From Candidatus Brachybacterium merdavium (lineage in GTDB: Bacteria; Actinomycetota; Actinomycetes; Actinomycetales; Dermabacteraceae), in the NCBI GenBank assembly GCA_019118275.1, contig DWZH01000087.1, positions 95,355-159,354 on the forward strand: 64,000 nt of DNA, given 5' to 3'. The translations under genes were made by a program, and so were the position numbers. Under the pieces are notes generated by a model. That model had not been told where the DNA came from. It searched no databases and saw only the letters and a list, made by a program, of their open reading frames with translations. Below are positions 17,033-29,398 of the stretch, one piece after another; positions within the stretch are counted from its first letter, which is position 1, and each line of letters opens with the position of its first letter.

Positions 17033-18857
17033 ACGGACGCCGGGTGGCTCCGTAGGTGGCCGAGCGCACCAGGTGCGCGTAGACCTTCAGCGCCTGGGAG
17101 ACCTGGCGGGTGCGGTGCTCCGGCCGCCAGGGCAGCGGCCCCTTGGCCTCGCGCCGGCGCGACAGCTCCTCCTCGTCGACATCGAGCTCCAGCAGGCGCT
17201 GGTCGACGTCCATGATGATCCGGTCACCGTCCTCGATCAGGCCGATAAGCCCGCCTTCGGCGGCTTCCGGGGAGATGTGCCCGATGGACACGCCGCTCGT
17301 GCCGCCCGAGAAGCGGCCGTCGGTGATCAGCGCGCAGGTCTTGCCGAGGCCCCTCCCCTTGAGGAAGGACGTGGGGTAGAGCATCTCCTGCATGCCCGGG
17401 CCGCCCTGTGGGCCCTCGTAGCGGATCACCACCACGTCGCCGGCCTTGACGGTCTTGTCCAGGATCTTCTGGACCGCCTCCTCCTGGGAGTCGCACACCA
17501 CGGCCGTGCCCTCGAAGTGGAACAGGTCCTCGGTCACGCCCGCTGTCTTGAACACGGCGCCGTCCTCGGCGAGATTGCCCGTGAGGACCGCCAGGCCACC
17601 GTCCTTGGTGTGTGCGTGCGGGAGCGCCCGCACCACTCCCTCCTCACCGTCGGTGTCCAGCTCATCCCAGGTGTTGGTGGTAGAGAACGCCTCGGTGGTG
17701 CGCACCCCGCCGGGCGCGGCGCGGAACAGGGCCAACGCCTTCTTCGACGCCGTCCCGCTGCGGATGTCCCATTCGGCCAGCCAGCTGGCCAGGTCCGGGG
17801 AATGCACGGAGTGGACGGTGTGATCCAGCAGGCCGGCCCGGTCGAGCTCCCCGAGGATCGCCGGGATCCCACCGGCACGGTGGACGTCCTCCACGTGCGC
17901 GGTCCCGTTGGGAGCGACCTTGGACAGGGTCGGCACCACCCGGGAGATACGGTCGATGTCATCGAGCCCGAAGTCGACGCCGGCCTCGATCGCCACGGCC
18001 AGGATGTGCAGGATGGTGTTCGTCGAGCCCCCCATGGCCACATCCATCGCCATCGCGTTGGAGAAGGCCGCCTTGGTGGCGATCGAGCGCGGCAGCACCG
18101 ACTCGTCCTCCTCCTCGTAGTATCGCTTGGCCAGCTCCACGATCTTGTGGCCGGCCTCGAGGAACAGCTCCTTGCGGAAGGCATGGGTGGCCAAGGTGGT
18201 GCCGTTGCCCGGCAGGGACAGGCCCAGCACCTCGGCCAGGCAGTTCATCGAGTTCGCGGTGAACATGCCCGAGCACGAGCCGCAGGTGGGGCAGGCGTTC
18301 TCCTCCACCTCGGCGAGCTGTGCGTCGGTGACGGTGTCATCGGCGCTGAGGGCCATCGCGTCGATCAGGTCGACGCGGTGCTCGGTGACCCCTTCGACGG
18401 GCTTGCCCGATTCGGACGGGCCTCCGGAGACGAAGATGACCGGGATGTTCAGGCGCATCGCCGCCATCAGGTGGCCCGGAGTGATCTTGTCGCAGTTGGA
18501 GATGCACACCAGCGCGTCGGCGGTGTGGGCGTTGACCATGTATTCGATCGAGTCCGCGATCAGGTCCCGGCTGGGCAGCGAGTAGAGCATCCCGCCGTGG
18601 CCCATGGCGATGCCGTCATCGACGGCGATGGTGTTGAACTCCTTGGAGACGCCCCCGGCCTCCTTGACGGCGCCGGCGACCAGGTCCCCCAGGTTCTTCA
18701 AGTGCACGTGCCCCGGTACGAACTGCGTGTAGGAGTTCGCGATGGCGACGATCGGTTTGCCGAAGTCCGAGGTGTCCATGCCGGTCGCGCGCCAGAGGGC
18801 GCGCGCGCCCGCCATATTGCGTCCGTGGGTCGAAGTGCGGGAGCGGAGTTGAGCCAT
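17025..18857 (-). CDS. ilvD: Dihydroxy-acid dehydratase
   Basis: Iron-sulfur dehydratase forming 2-oxoisovalerate and 2-oxo-3-methylvalerate (610 aa, the long Escherichia coli type). Cluster and metal motifs are SNCDKITPG and the cysteines of [14 protein letters not shown]; the conserved GGSTNTILH and [10 protein letters not shown] are present. The start ATG has no clear ribosome site, but TAGAGT ends exactly 6 bases upstream, so the mRNA is probably leaderless. It is transcribed alone, between the gatB terminator and the siroheme gene, apart from the other ilv genes. The 3' end is embedded in a duplicated sequence. Confidence 0.95.
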   Translation of the reverse strand: MAQLRSRTSTHGRNMAGARALWRATGMDTSDFGKPIVAIANSYTQFVPGHVHLKNLGDLVAGAVKEAGGVSKEFNTIAVDDGIAMGHGGMLYSLPSRDLIADSIEYMVNAHTADALVCISNCDKITPGHLMAAMRLNIPVIFVSGGPSESGKPVEGVTEHRVDLIDAMALSADDTVTDAQLAEVEENACPTCGSCSGMFTANSMNCLAEVLGLSLPGNGTTLATHAFRKELFLEAGHKIVELAKRYYEEEDESVLPRSIATKAAFSNAMAMDVAMGGSTNTILHILAVAIEAGVDFGLDDIDRISRVVPTLSKVAPNGTAHVEDVHRAGGIPAILGELDRAGLLDHTVHSVHSPDLASWLAEWDIRSGTASKKALALFRAAPGGVRTTEAFSTTNTWDELDTDGEEGVVRALPHAHTKDGGLAVLTGNLAEDGAVFKTAGVTEDLFHFEGTAVVCDSQEEAVQKILDKTVKAGDVVVIRYEGPQGGPGMQEMLYPTSFLKGRGLGKTCALITDGRFSGGTSGVSIGHISPEAAEGGLIGLIEDGDRIIMDVDQRLLELDVDEEELSRRREAKGPLPWRPEHRTRQVSQALKVYAHLVRSATYGATRRPLD

Positions 18858-18863
18858 GCACCC

Positions 18864-18869
18864 ACTCTA
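18864..18869 (-). promoter_or_regulatory. ilvD -10 element, leaderless start
   Basis: TAGAGT followed by six bases (GGGTGC) and then the ilvD ATG. No ribosome site is visible, and no clear -35 box. Confidence 0.55.
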
Positions 18870-18944
18870 CTCCGGCATGCGAGATGAGAATGTCACCATC
18901 CGGACGCCAGACAGGGGCGGTTCGCCGCTGCCCAGGAGGCAGGA

Positions 18945-18993
18945 TGCCCGATCCCGAACCACGGAGCACACGACGATGGTTCGGGATCAGGCA
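18945..18993 (-). terminator. Terminator hairpin after gatB
   Basis: A 17-base stem with one mismatch (core GATCCCGAACCA and TGGTTCGGGATC, perfect) and a 15-base loop, lying 66 bases past the gatB stop and 88 bases before the ilvD start. It would end the gatCAB transcript before the ilvD promoter. Confidence 0.75.
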
Positions 18994-19059
18994 TTTCCTA
19001 CCGCGGGGCCGCGCACCTCCCCCACGGGGCGGGCGATCAGCTGCCCATGGGGTGGGCGA

Positions 19060-20583
19060 TCAGCTGACGCCGAGCTTGTCCATGATGATCTCGCGGACCT
19101 TCCCGGCATCGGCCTGACCGCGGGTGGCCTTCATGATCGGACCGATCAGGGCCCCGATCGCCTTGACCTTGCCGCCCTGGATCTTGGCGACCACATCGGG
19201 GTTGTCGGCGATGGCCTGATCGACCGCGGAGGTGAGCACCGAGTCGTCGGAGACGACCGCCAGACCCTCCTGCTCGACGATCGCGGCGGGGTCGCCCTGG
19301 CCCTCCAGGACCTTGACCAGCACCTGCTTGGCGATCTTGTCGTTGATCTTGCCCTCGTCGACCAGGCCCTGCAGCTCGGCGATCTGGCCGGGGGTGACCG
19401 CGAGCTGCGTGAGCTCGACGTCCTGCTCCCGGGCGGTGCGGGCGAGTTCGCCCATCCACCACTTGCGGGCGCTCTGGGCACTCGCTCCGGCGGCGACACT
19501 GGCCTCGATCTGGTCCAGCGCCCCGGCGTTGATCACGTCACGCATCTCCAGGTCGCTGAAGCCCCACTCCCCCAGCAGCCGGCGACGACGGGCGGCGGGC
19601 AGCTCCGGCAGGGAGGCGCGCAGCTGCTCGACCCACTCGCGGCTGGGTGCGACGGGGACCAGGTCCGGCTCGGGGAAGTAGCGATAATCCTCCGCATCGG
19701 ACTTGGGGCGACCGGAGGAGGTCCCACCGGTGTCCTCGTGGAAGTGACGGGTCTCCTGGACCACCTCCTGCCCGGCGTCGAGCACCCCTGCCTGGCGCGA
19801 GATCTCGAAGCGCACCGCGCGGTCGATCGAGCGGAAGGAGTTCACGTTCTTGGTCTCGGTGCGCGTGCCCAGCGGATCCTGCCGCGTGGGACGCAGCGAG
19901 ACGTTGACGTCGGCGCGGACGTTGCCCTGCTCCATACGCGCCTCGGAGACCTCCAGGGCCCGGAAGATGTCCCGAAGGGTGCGCACATAGGCGGCGGCGA
20001 CCTCGGGGGCCCGCCCGCCGGTGTCCGGGATCGGCTTGGTGACGATCTCGACCAGCGGCACCCCGGCGCGGTTGTAGTCGACCTGGGAATGGGTGGCGCC
20101 GTGGATGCGCCCGGTGGAGCCGCCGACATGGGTGTTCTTGCCCGCGTCCTCCTCCATATGGGCCCGCTCGATCTCGACGCGGACCACCTCGCCGTCCTCG
20201 AGCTCGACGTCGACCCAGCCGTCGAAGGCGATGGGCTCGTCGTACTGCGAGGTCTGGAAGTTCTTGGCCAGGTCCGGGTAGAAGTACTGCTTGCGTGCGA
20301 AGCGGCAGCTCTCGGCGATCTGGCAGTTCAGTGCCAGGCCGATCTTGATCGCGTGCTCCACGGCGGTGCGGTTGACGACCGGCAGGGCACCGGGCAGGCC
20401 GAGCGAGGTGGGGGTCACCGCCGCGTTGGGCTCGGCGGCGAACACGTTCGGGGCGCCGTCGAACATCTTGGTGTCGGTGCCCAGTTCGACATGGACCTCG
20501 ATGCCCAGAACGGGATCGAAGCGCGCGATGGCCTCGTCGTAGTCGACCGGAACGATCGGCGTGGTGGGCTCAGCTGTACTCAT
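19060..20583 (-). CDS. gatB: Asp-tRNA(Asn)/Glu-tRNA(Gln) amidotransferase subunit B
   Basis: tRNA-binding and kinase subunit (507 aa) of GatCAB, which turns mischarged Glu-tRNA(Gln) and/or Asp-tRNA(Asn) into the correct amide form. The N-terminal cradle domain has [23 protein letters not shown] and the conserved [23 protein letters not shown] stretch, then [15 protein letters not shown]. The C-terminal GatB/YqeY tail domain ends in [16 protein letters not shown]. The start overlaps the gatA stop by one base (TGATG), so the two are translationally coupled. Confidence 0.96.
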   Translation of the reverse strand: MSTAEPTTPIVPVDYDEAIARFDPVLGIEVHVELGTDTKMFDGAPNVFAAEPNAAVTPTSLGLPGALPVVNRTAVEHAIKIGLALNCQIAESCRFARKQYFYPDLAKNFQTSQYDEPIAFDGWVDVELEDGEVVRVEIERAHMEEDAGKNTHVGGSTGRIHGATHSQVDYNRAGVPLVEIVTKPIPDTGGRAPEVAAAYVRTLRDIFRALEVSEARMEQGNVRADVNVSLRPTRQDPLGTRTETKNVNSFRSIDRAVRFEISRQAGVLDAGQEVVQETRHFHEDTGGTSSGRPKSDAEDYRYFPEPDLVPVAPSREWVEQLRASLPELPAARRRRLLGEWGFSDLEMRDVINAGALDQIEASVAAGASAQSARKWWMGELARTAREQDVELTQLAVTPGQIAELQGLVDEGKINDKIAKQVLVKVLEGQGDPAAIVEQEGLAVVSDDSVLTSAVDQAIADNPDVVAKIQGGKVKAIGALIGPIMKATRGQADAGKVREIIMDKLGVS

Positions 20584-22094
20584 CAGTTCGCTCCTGACAC
20601 GAGCTCGGGGGCCTTGGCCAGCAGCGGTCCGCCCCAGGCGTCCTCGAGGAGCGCCTCGAGGGCGCCGCCGATGCGGTAGAGCCGCTCATCGGCCCGGGTG
20701 GGGGCCAGGAACTGGATGCCGGCCGGCAGGCCGTCCTCCGCCAGTCCGCTGGGCACGGAGATGCCCGGGACGCCGGCGAGGTTGGCGGGGATGGTGGCGA
20801 TGTCGTTGAGGTACATCGCCAGGGGGTCGTCGATCTTCTCGCCCAGGCGGAAGGCGACGGTCGGCGAGGTCGGCGAGGCGAGCACGTCGACCTGGTCGAA
20901 GGCGGCGGAGAAGTCGCCCTGGACGAGAGTGCGCACCTTCTGGGCGCTGCCGTAGTAGGCGTCGTAGTAGCCGGCCGACAGGGCGTAGGTTCCCAGCAGG
21001 ATGCGCCGCTTGGCCTCCTGACCGAAGCCGGCGCCGCGGGTGGCCTTCATGACCGACTCGGCGGTCGGGCTGTCCTCGGGCACGACCCGCAGTCCGAAGC
21101 GCATGCCGTCGAACTTCGCGAGGTTGCTCGAGGCCTCCGAGGGCATGATCAGGTAGTAGGCGCCCAGCGCGTAGCGGAAGTTCGGGCAGGAGATCGGCAC
21201 GATCTCGGCACCGGCCTGCTCGAGCTGCGCCAGGGACTCGGTGAAGCGCGCGCGGACCTCGGGATCGAAGCCCTCGCCCTCGAGCTCGGAGATGACGCCG
21301 ATGCGCATCCCCCGCACGTCCTTGCGATGTGCCGCCTCGGCGTAGGCACCGACCGGGTCGGGCAACGAGGTGGAGTCCAGCGGGTCGTGGCCGGCGATCA
21401 ACTCGTGCAGCAGGGCGGCGTCCTCGACGGTGCGGGCCACCGGACCGGCCTGGTCCAGGGAGCTGGCCAGCGCGATCAGCCCGTAGCGGGAGACGGAGCC
21501 GTAGGTGGGTTTGACGCCGACGGTGCCGGTGACGGCGCCGGGCTGACGGATCGAGCCGCCGGTATCGCTGCCGATCGCCAGCGGCGCCTCGTAGGAGGCC
21601 ACGGCGGCCGAGCTGCCGCCGCCCGAGCCGCCCGGGATGCGCTCACGGTCCCAGGGATTGCGGGTGGGCCCGAAGGCACTGCTCTCGGTCGAGGAGCCCA
21701 TCGCGAACTCGTCCATGTTGGTCTTGCCCAGGATGGGCAGACCGGCTGAGCGCAGCGTGGCCACGAGGGTGGCGTCGTAGGGAGGGAGCCAGCCCTCGAG
21801 CATCTTGGAGCCGGCCGTGGTGGGGATGCCCTCGGTCACGGCGACGTCCTTGACCGCGATGGGCACACCCGCCAGCGGGTGCAGTTCCTCGCCGGCGCTG
21901 CGGCGTGCGTCCACGTCCCGGGCGGTGGTCAGGGCTTCCTCCTCGCTGACATGGAGGAAAGCGTTCAGATCGGTGTCCACGGCGCGGATGCGGTCGAGGT
22001 GGGCGCAGGTGAGATCCTCGGAAGTGATCTCGCCGGCGGCGAGCGCAGCGGCCTGGGCGGCCGCGCTGCGGCGGATGGTGTCGTTCATGCTCAT
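20583..22094 (-). CDS. gatA: Asp-tRNA(Asn)/Glu-tRNA(Gln) amidotransferase subunit A
   Basis: Glutaminase subunit (503 aa) releasing ammonia for GatB. It shows the amidase signature with the Ser-cisSer-Lys triad: the lysine in [10 protein letters not shown] near residue 82, [13 protein letters not shown], and the nucleophile serine in [18 protein letters not shown]. Length is normal. The start (ATG at 22094; a second ATG follows two codons later) overlaps the gatC stop by 4 bases, and its own stop overlaps gatB. The operon order C-A-B is the usual actinobacterial one. Confidence 0.96.
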   Translation of the reverse strand: MSMNDTIRRSAAAQAAALAAGEITSEDLTCAHLDRIRAVDTDLNAFLHVSEEEALTTARDVDARRSAGEELHPLAGVPIAVKDVAVTEGIPTTAGSKMLEGWLPPYDATLVATLRSAGLPILGKTNMDEFAMGSSTESSAFGPTRNPWDRERIPGGSGGGSSAAVASYEAPLAIGSDTGGSIRQPGAVTGTVGVKPTYGSVSRYGLIALASSLDQAGPVARTVEDAALLHELIAGHDPLDSTSLPDPVGAYAEAAHRKDVRGMRIGVISELEGEGFDPEVRARFTESLAQLEQAGAEIVPISCPNFRYALGAYYLIMPSEASSNLAKFDGMRFGLRVVPEDSPTAESVMKATRGAGFGQEAKRRILLGTYALSAGYYDAYYGSAQKVRTLVQGDFSAAFDQVDVLASPTSPTVAFRLGEKIDDPLAMYLNDIATIPANLAGVPGISVPSGLAEDGLPAGIQFLAPTRADERLYRIGGALEALLEDAWGGPLLAKAPELVSGAN

Positions 22095-22387
22095 TCCTCC
22101 CCCAGGATCTGCGGGACGGCGAAGCGGCCGTCCTCGGCCTCGGGCGCCCCGGAGAGCGCCTGCTCCTGCGTCAGGGTCTGGCCGACGACGTCCTCGCGGA
22201 AGACGTTGGTCATGGGGATGGGATGGGAGGTTGCGGGGACGTCGGCGGTCGCGACCTCGGAGACGGACGCAACTGCATCGATGATGGCGTCGAACTCGCC
22301 GGCGAGGCGGTCGACCTCCTCATCGGTCAGCTGGATCCGTGCGAGGTCGGCGAGGCGTGCGACGTCGTCTCGTCCGATCGAAGGCAT
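22091..22387 (-). CDS. gatC: Asp-tRNA(Asn)/Glu-tRNA(Gln) amidotransferase subunit C
   Basis: Small scaffold subunit (98 aa) that wraps GatA and GatB. Typical features are an N-terminal helix with [16 protein letters not shown], a central [19 protein letters not shown] linker, and the C-terminal [20 protein letters not shown] stretch. It is first in the gatCAB operon. No ribosome site precedes the ATG; instead TAGGAT ends 6 bases before it, indicating a leaderless transcript. Confidence 0.95.
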   Translation of the reverse strand: MPSIGRDDVARLADLARIQLTDEEVDRLAGEFDAIIDAVASVSEVATADVPATSHPIPMTNVFREDVVGQTLTQEQALSGAPEAEDGRFAVPQILGEE

Positions 22388-22393
22388 GGGGAC

Positions 22394-22399
22394 ATCCTA
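22394..22399 (-). promoter_or_regulatory. gatC -10 element, leaderless start
   Basis: TAGGAT, then GTCCCC, then the gatC ATG. The spacing of 6 bases puts the transcription start at the A of ATG. Confidence 0.6.
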
Positions 22400-22458
22400 G
22401 ATCGCTCCGGGCACCGCTCGCACAGCGCCCCTCCCGCCGGAGGGATCCGACGCGAGTA

Positions 22459-23292
22459 TCACCTCGTGGCGCCCTCAGGGCGGACGCGATAGTGATAGGC
22501 GCCGAGGGGGCGCAGACCCAGGCCCCGGTACATGCGGGCGGCGGCCTGCCCGGTGTCGGTGGTCTCGACCTCCAGCAGGGCACGGTCCGCCCCCTGCGCG
22601 GCGGCGAGAGTGAGCAGGGAGCCGACCACCGCGGTGCCGAGCCCCTGCCGGCGGTGCTCTTCGGCCACCGCGATGTGGTTCAGCACTGCCGCGCTCGTGC
22701 GCCCGGTCTCCACCAGGGCGGCCCGCCCGACCGCTACCACCGCGTCGGAGCCGGCGGGCAGGGAGAGCTGGATGGCGGGGCTGCCGGCCATGATGTCCCG
22801 CACGGTGCGCCGGGCGTCCTCACCCTCACGGGGTGCCAGTCTCCAGGCACCGTCGAACCAGTCCTCGTCCAGCCCTCCGGTGCGGATCACGGCCTGTGGA
22901 TGCGGGGCGGGCAGGCGAGCCGGATCCAGCGCCCGTTCCAGGATCCGGCTGTGGCCTTCGGCGCTGTAGCCGCGGCCCTCCAAGAGGGTATCCAGCTCTG
23001 CCGCGGGTCCGTGCTCCCGGAGGATGCGGAAGGTGGGCGCGGCGCCCGCGCTCTGCATCAGCGCCTCCACCCGGGAGACCGCCTGCTCGAGAGCATCGCG
23101 GTCCGCGGGCACCTCGAGTGCGACGGCGCTGTTGGCGCGGCGGGTGATGCCACGCGAACGCAGGAGGGCGAAGCCCTCGACATCGAGCCGGGCCAGTGGC
23201 CTCCACCCTCCGATCAGCGCCTCGAGCAGTCTCGTCCCGGTCAGGGGCCGGGGGCCGCGGGCTGCCGTGCTGTTCCTGCTGCGTGAGGCCAT
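22459..23292 (-). CDS. GNAT-family N-acetyltransferase
   Basis: 277-residue protein whose C-terminal half (about residues 135-275) is a GNAT acetyl-CoA domain. The CoA pyrophosphate-binding signature is RRQGLGT at residues 214-220, and a late motif GQAAARMYRGLGLRPLGAYHYR follows. The first ~120 residues do not show a second clear CoA site and may be a degenerate GNAT copy, as in tandem GNAT proteins. It lies 71 bases upstream of gatC, on the same strand. TAGGAT ends 6 bases before the ATG, so its mRNA is probably leaderless. The substrate is unknown. Confidence 0.85.
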   Translation of the reverse strand: MASRSRNSTAARGPRPLTGTRLLEALIGGWRPLARLDVEGFALLRSRGITRRANSAVALEVPADRDALEQAVSRVEALMQSAGAAPTFRILREHGPAAELDTLLEGRGYSAEGHSRILERALDPARLPAPHPQAVIRTGGLDEDWFDGAWRLAPREGEDARRTVRDIMAGSPAIQLSLPAGSDAVVAVGRAALVETGRTSAAVLNHIAVAEEHRRQGLGTAVVGSLLTLAAAQGADRALLEVETTDTGQAAARMYRGLGLRPLGAYHYRVRPEGATR

Positions 23293-23298
23293 GGCTGC

Positions 23299-23304
23299 AT
23301 CCTA
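23299..23304 (-). promoter_or_regulatory. GNAT gene -10 element, leaderless start
   Basis: TAGGAT, then GCAGCC, then the ATG at 23292, the same hexamer and spacing as at gatC. No ribosome site is visible. Confidence 0.55.
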
Positions 23305-23470
23305 GAGGCGGTGGCCGCCGGGACCGTCCGCACCCGGTGCGGCCCCGCCCCGTGGCCCGGCTGCGCGGTGGGATCGGGCGCGGACGCCCCGGGGGCGGGG
23401 CCGGTAAGATCGGGTGCCCCGCGGTCATCTGATCGCTTCAGAGAATCAGCCATCCTGGAAAGGCGCCGCC

Positions 23471-23740
23471 ATGTCCGTCGACCCGCACGCCGACTACTTC
23501 TCGCACGATCCCGAGGACGGGGAGGAGCTCTCGGACGATCCCCGTATCCGAGAGCAGCAGGAGTACGAGGCCCGCATGCGCCGCGCTCTGGCCACCAAGG
23601 AGGATCCGCTGCGGGATGACGAGTCCACCTCGGAACGTCTGCGCCGCCTGGCGCGCGAGGATAAGGACCGGTCCGAGCGGGATCGGTCCGACGGCTCGGA
23701 ACCGGATCGGAGCGGCTCGGGCGGGCCCACGTCGAACTGA
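23471..23740 (+). CDS. Small highly charged hypothetical protein
   Basis: 89 residues, strongly hydrophilic. The first half is acidic (Asp/Glu-rich, HDPEDGEELSDDP), the middle is a likely helix (REQQEYEARMRRALATKED), and the C-terminal third is low-complexity Arg/Asp/Ser/Glu, probably disordered. GAAAGG lies about 8 bases before the ATG, and TAAGAT at 23405-23410 could be its -10 box. I recognise no family. It is divergent from the GNAT gene and 87 bases before recQ. Confidence 0.6.
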   Translation: MSVDPHADYFSHDPEDGEELSDDPRIREQQEYEARMRRALATKEDPLRDDESTSERLRRLAREDKDRSERDRSDGSEPDRSGSGGPTSN

Positions 23741-23827
23741 TCATCCCACGTCTCCTCCCGCAGTGAGGTCCATCCACATCCGTACTCGGGCGGAGCGGTT
23801 GTCAGGCGGACTTGGGAGACTGGCGCG

Positions 23828-26056
23828 ATGGACTCCCCCACTGGTGGCAATGCCTGCCTGTACAGCGAAGCCCGCACAGCGCTGAAGGACCTGACGGGCC
23901 GGGCCGACGCGGATTTCCGTGCCGGCCAGTTCGATGCGATCTCGGCGCTGGTCGAGCAGCAGCGACGAGTGCTGGTGGTCCAGCGCACCGGCTGGGGCAA
24001 ATCCGCGGTGTACTTCCTGTCGGCCCTGCTGCAGCGGCGGCGGGGCGCGGGTCCGGCGCTGATCATCTCCCCTCTGATCGCCCTGATGCGCGATCAGGTG
24101 GCAGCTGCCCGCCGCGCCGGAGTACGGGCGGAGGCGATCAGCTCGGCCAACGCCACCGAGTGGGGCGACATCGAACGCGCCCTGGCGGCCGATCAGCTCG
24201 ACGTGCTGCTGGTCTCCCCGGAACGGCTGGTCAATCCCCGGTTCCGCGAGGAGCAGCTGCCGTTGCTGCTGGAGCGGTGCGGACTGCTGGTGATCGACGA
24301 GGCGCACTGCATCTCCGACTGGGGCCATGATTTCCGGCCCGACTACCGACGGTTGCGGGACCTGGTGGCGCAGCTCGGAGCCCAGGTGCCGGTGCTCGCG
24401 ACCACGGCGACCGCGAACTCCCGGGTGGTGGCCGATGTGGCCGAGCAGCTGGAGGTCGAGGCCCCGGGCGCCCAGCCCGTGCTGACTCTGCGCGGCTCCC
24501 TCACCCGGGAGTCGCTGCGTCTGGGCTGCCTCCAACTGCCTGATGACCGGTCCCGCCTGCAGTACCTGCTCGAGCATCTCGATGAGCTTCCCGGCTCGGG
24601 CATCATCTACACGCTCACCGTCTCGGCGGCCGAGGATCTCGCAGACCTGCTCAACACGCCCGAGCGTCCGGTGGCCGCCTACACCGGTCGCACGGATCCC
24701 GAGGACCGCGCCCGGCTCGAGCAGGAGCTCAAGGACAACCAGGTCAAGGCCCTGGCGGCCACCAGTGCCCTGGGGATGGGCTTCGACAAGCCGGACCTGG
24801 GCTTCGTCGTGCACCTGGGGGCGCCGAGCTCCCCAGTGGCCTACTACCAGCAGGTGGGACGCGCCGGCCGCGCGACCGACACGGCCGAGGTGCTGCTGCT
24901 GCCCGGCCGCGAGGATCGGGCGATCTGGGAGTACTTCGCCACCGCGTCGATGCCGTCACAGGAGAATGCGAGCAGCGTGCTCGAGGCGCTGGCCTCCTCC
25001 GACAGGCCGCTGTCCACCCCCGCGCTCGAAGCGCGCGTGGATGTGCGGCGCACCGCCCTGGAACTACTGCTGAAGGTGCTCGCGGTCGATGGCGCGGTCG
25101 AGAACGTGAAGGGTGGCTGGGTCGCGACCGGAACTCCCTGGGAGTACGACGCCCAGCGCTACGAGAACGTGGCCCGCACCCGCCGCGAGGAGCAGCAGGC
25201 GATGCTCGCCTACGAGGGTCTGGAGCCCGGCGATCCCGCCAACTGCCGCATGGTCTTCCTCGCCCGGCAGCTCGACGACGACACCGCACGCCCGTGCGGT
25301 CGCTGCGACATCTGCGCCGGGCCCTGGTACCCGCCGCCGATCCCGGGCGGCTCGACCGCGACCGGGTCCGGTCCCGACCACGGCGCGGGCGCAGCCGCCG
25401 ACCGCGTCTCCTCCCTGCTGGACCGCGTCGGCGTGCCGATCCAGCCCCGGGCGCAGTGGCCGCAGGGCCTGGACCGGCTGGGTGTGGTCGATGAGTCGGG
25501 CAAGACCCCGCGCGGCAGGATCCCCACCGAGCACCGGGCCGAGGAAGGACGGGTGGTGGCCCGCCTGTCGGATCTGGGTTGGGCGGCGACGCTGCGGGAG
25601 GTGCTGCGCACCGATCAGGACGGACGCCGGATCGACGGACCGGTCCCGGAGACGCTCGGCAGGCGCATCGTCGAGGTGCTCGCCGCCTGGGACTGGTCCC
25701 AGCGACCCGCAGCAGTGGCCGCGATCCCCTCGGTCACCCGGCCGCAGCTGGTGGGGTCGCTGGCCACAGGCATCGCCTCGGTCGGCCGGCTGGAGGATCT
25801 CGGTGCCCTGGGACTCTCGGCCGGGGCCGCTCCCCTGCGCGCCGGCGGCAACAGCGCCTTCCGGGTGGCCGACCTGTGGGATCGCTTCACGGTTCCGCCC
25901 GAGCTGCAGCAGCGCTTGGATCAGCTCGGCGGTGCGCCGATCCTGCTGGTGGATGACACCGTCTCCTCCCGCTGGACCATGACCGTGGCCGCCCGTCTGC
26001 TGCGGCGGGCCGGATCCGGTCCCGTGCTCCCGCTGGCGCTCGCGCTGGAGGGCTGA
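23828..26056 (+). CDS. recQ: RecQ-family ATP-dependent DNA helicase with C-terminal phosphoribosyltransferase-like domain
   Basis: 742 residues. Helicase core: Walker A with an unusual Trp (TGWGKS, 54-59), DEAH box at 157-160 followed by CISDWGHDFRPDY, TATAN motif, and QVGRAGRATDTAE (motif VI). A RecQ zinc site follows, with C473, C490, C493 and C496. After a Pro/Gly-rich linker near residue 505, the last ~150 residues are not HRDC-like and end with a PRPP-binding-type motif ILLVDDTVSS (705-714) followed by TMTVAARLLRRAG. The role is probably 3'-5' unwinding in repair; the function of the tail is unknown. I infer that related actinobacterial RecQ proteins share this layout. Confidence 0.88.
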   Translation: MDSPTGGNACLYSEARTALKDLTGRADADFRAGQFDAISALVEQQRRVLVVQRTGWGKSAVYFLSALLQRRRGAGPALIISPLIALMRDQVAAARRAGVRAEAISSANATEWGDIERALAADQLDVLLVSPERLVNPRFREEQLPLLLERCGLLVIDEAHCISDWGHDFRPDYRRLRDLVAQLGAQVPVLATTATANSRVVADVAEQLEVEAPGAQPVLTLRGSLTRESLRLGCLQLPDDRSRLQYLLEHLDELPGSGIIYTLTVSAAEDLADLLNTPERPVAAYTGRTDPEDRARLEQELKDNQVKALAATSALGMGFDKPDLGFVVHLGAPSSPVAYYQQVGRAGRATDTAEVLLLPGREDRAIWEYFATASMPSQENASSVLEALASSDRPLSTPALEARVDVRRTALELLLKVLAVDGAVENVKGGWVATGTPWEYDAQRYENVARTRREEQQAMLAYEGLEPGDPANCRMVFLARQLDDDTARPCGRCDICAGPWYPPPIPGGSTATGSGPDHGAGAAADRVSSLLDRVGVPIQPRAQWPQGLDRLGVVDESGKTPRGRIPTEHRAEEGRVVARLSDLGWAATLREVLRTDQDGRRIDGPVPETLGRRIVEVLAAWDWSQRPAAVAAIPSVTRPQLVGSLATGIASVGRLEDLGALGLSAGAAPLRAGGNSAFRVADLWDRFTVPPELQQRLDQLGGAPILLVDDTVSSRWTMTVAARLLRRAGSGPVLPLALALEG

Positions 26057-26088
26057 GCCGGCCCGCGCTCGCTCACTGCCTGGGAACG

Positions 26089-26904
26089 TCAGTCCATCCA
26101 GGAGGAGATCATGGTCAGGCTCTGCCGGATCCGGTCGTAGTCGACGGTCCGGGCATCGACGACTCCGGAGGCTTCGAGCGAGACCGTGCCGCCGTATCCG
26201 CGCGAGCGGAGCCCGCGCATGAAGCCCGCGAGGTCGAGCGTGCCCTGACCGGGATGCAGGTACTTCCGGCGTCCGGCGTCATCGGTCATGGAGCCGGCGA
26301 AGTCCTTGATCTGGACATGGTCGACGGCCCCGGATTCCCATAGGGCGTCATCGGCGATCGCCTCCTCCAGCTCGCCGTGGTTCCCGAGGAACTCGGTGTC
26401 CAGCGTCACGCGGGTGCGGGGGTCGGCTGCCAGGGACGCATGGATCGCGGGCAAGGGGGTCGAGGTGACGCGCCAGATCGTCTCGACCGAGAGATCCAGT
26501 CCGTGCTCCTCGGTGACATCGAGCAGACGAGGCAGCGTGGCGACAGCCGTCGCCACGGATTCCTCCGTATCGGGCTGGCTCCACAGGTGCAGTACGAGGG
26601 TGCGGGCACCGAGTGCGGTCGCCAGGTGGCAGTTGGCCCTCAGCAGCTCGGCGGCGCGTTCGTGGTCCTCAGGTGCCGGCGAGCTGGCCAGAGAGCCGAT
26701 GGACTTCTCGGTGTGCAGCACCGGGATGCTGGCACCGGTGGCGCGGAGCTCGCGGGCGGCGGTATCGATGGCGTCGTACCAGGGGGTGTAGAAGATCGCC
26801 TCGATCCCGTCCGCCCCGAGCGCACGGATGCCCTCTGCCACGGTGGACGGCTCACACCGGTCGGGGTGACGGGAGAAGGCTCCCGTGGAACACAGCAGCC
26901 GCAT
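26089..26904 (-). CDS. Sugar phosphate isomerase/epimerase-like TIM-barrel protein
   Basis: 271 residues of the AP-endonuclease-2/xylose-isomerase-like superfamily. Candidate metal ligands fall at the ends of predicted strands: SVETIW, TLDTEFL, DHVQIKDF and VSLEASGV, the usual Glu/Asp/His/Glu pattern. The N-terminus (RLLCSTGAF) has no signal peptide, so it is cytoplasmic. The ATG follows the ligA stop by one base, so the genes are co-transcribed, but no functional link to ligase is evident. The substrate cannot be assigned. Confidence 0.8.
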   Translation of the reverse strand: MRLLCSTGAFSRHPDRCEPSTVAEGIRALGADGIEAIFYTPWYDAIDTAARELRATGASIPVLHTEKSIGSLASSPAPEDHERAAELLRANCHLATALGARTLVLHLWSQPDTEESVATAVATLPRLLDVTEEHGLDLSVETIWRVTSTPLPAIHASLAADPRTRVTLDTEFLGNHGELEEAIADDALWESGAVDHVQIKDFAGSMTDDAGRRKYLHPGQGTLDLAGFMRGLRSRGYGGTVSLEASGVVDARTVDYDRIRQSLTMISSWMD

Positions 26905-26905
26905 C

Positions 26906-29398
<2,493 letters not shown>

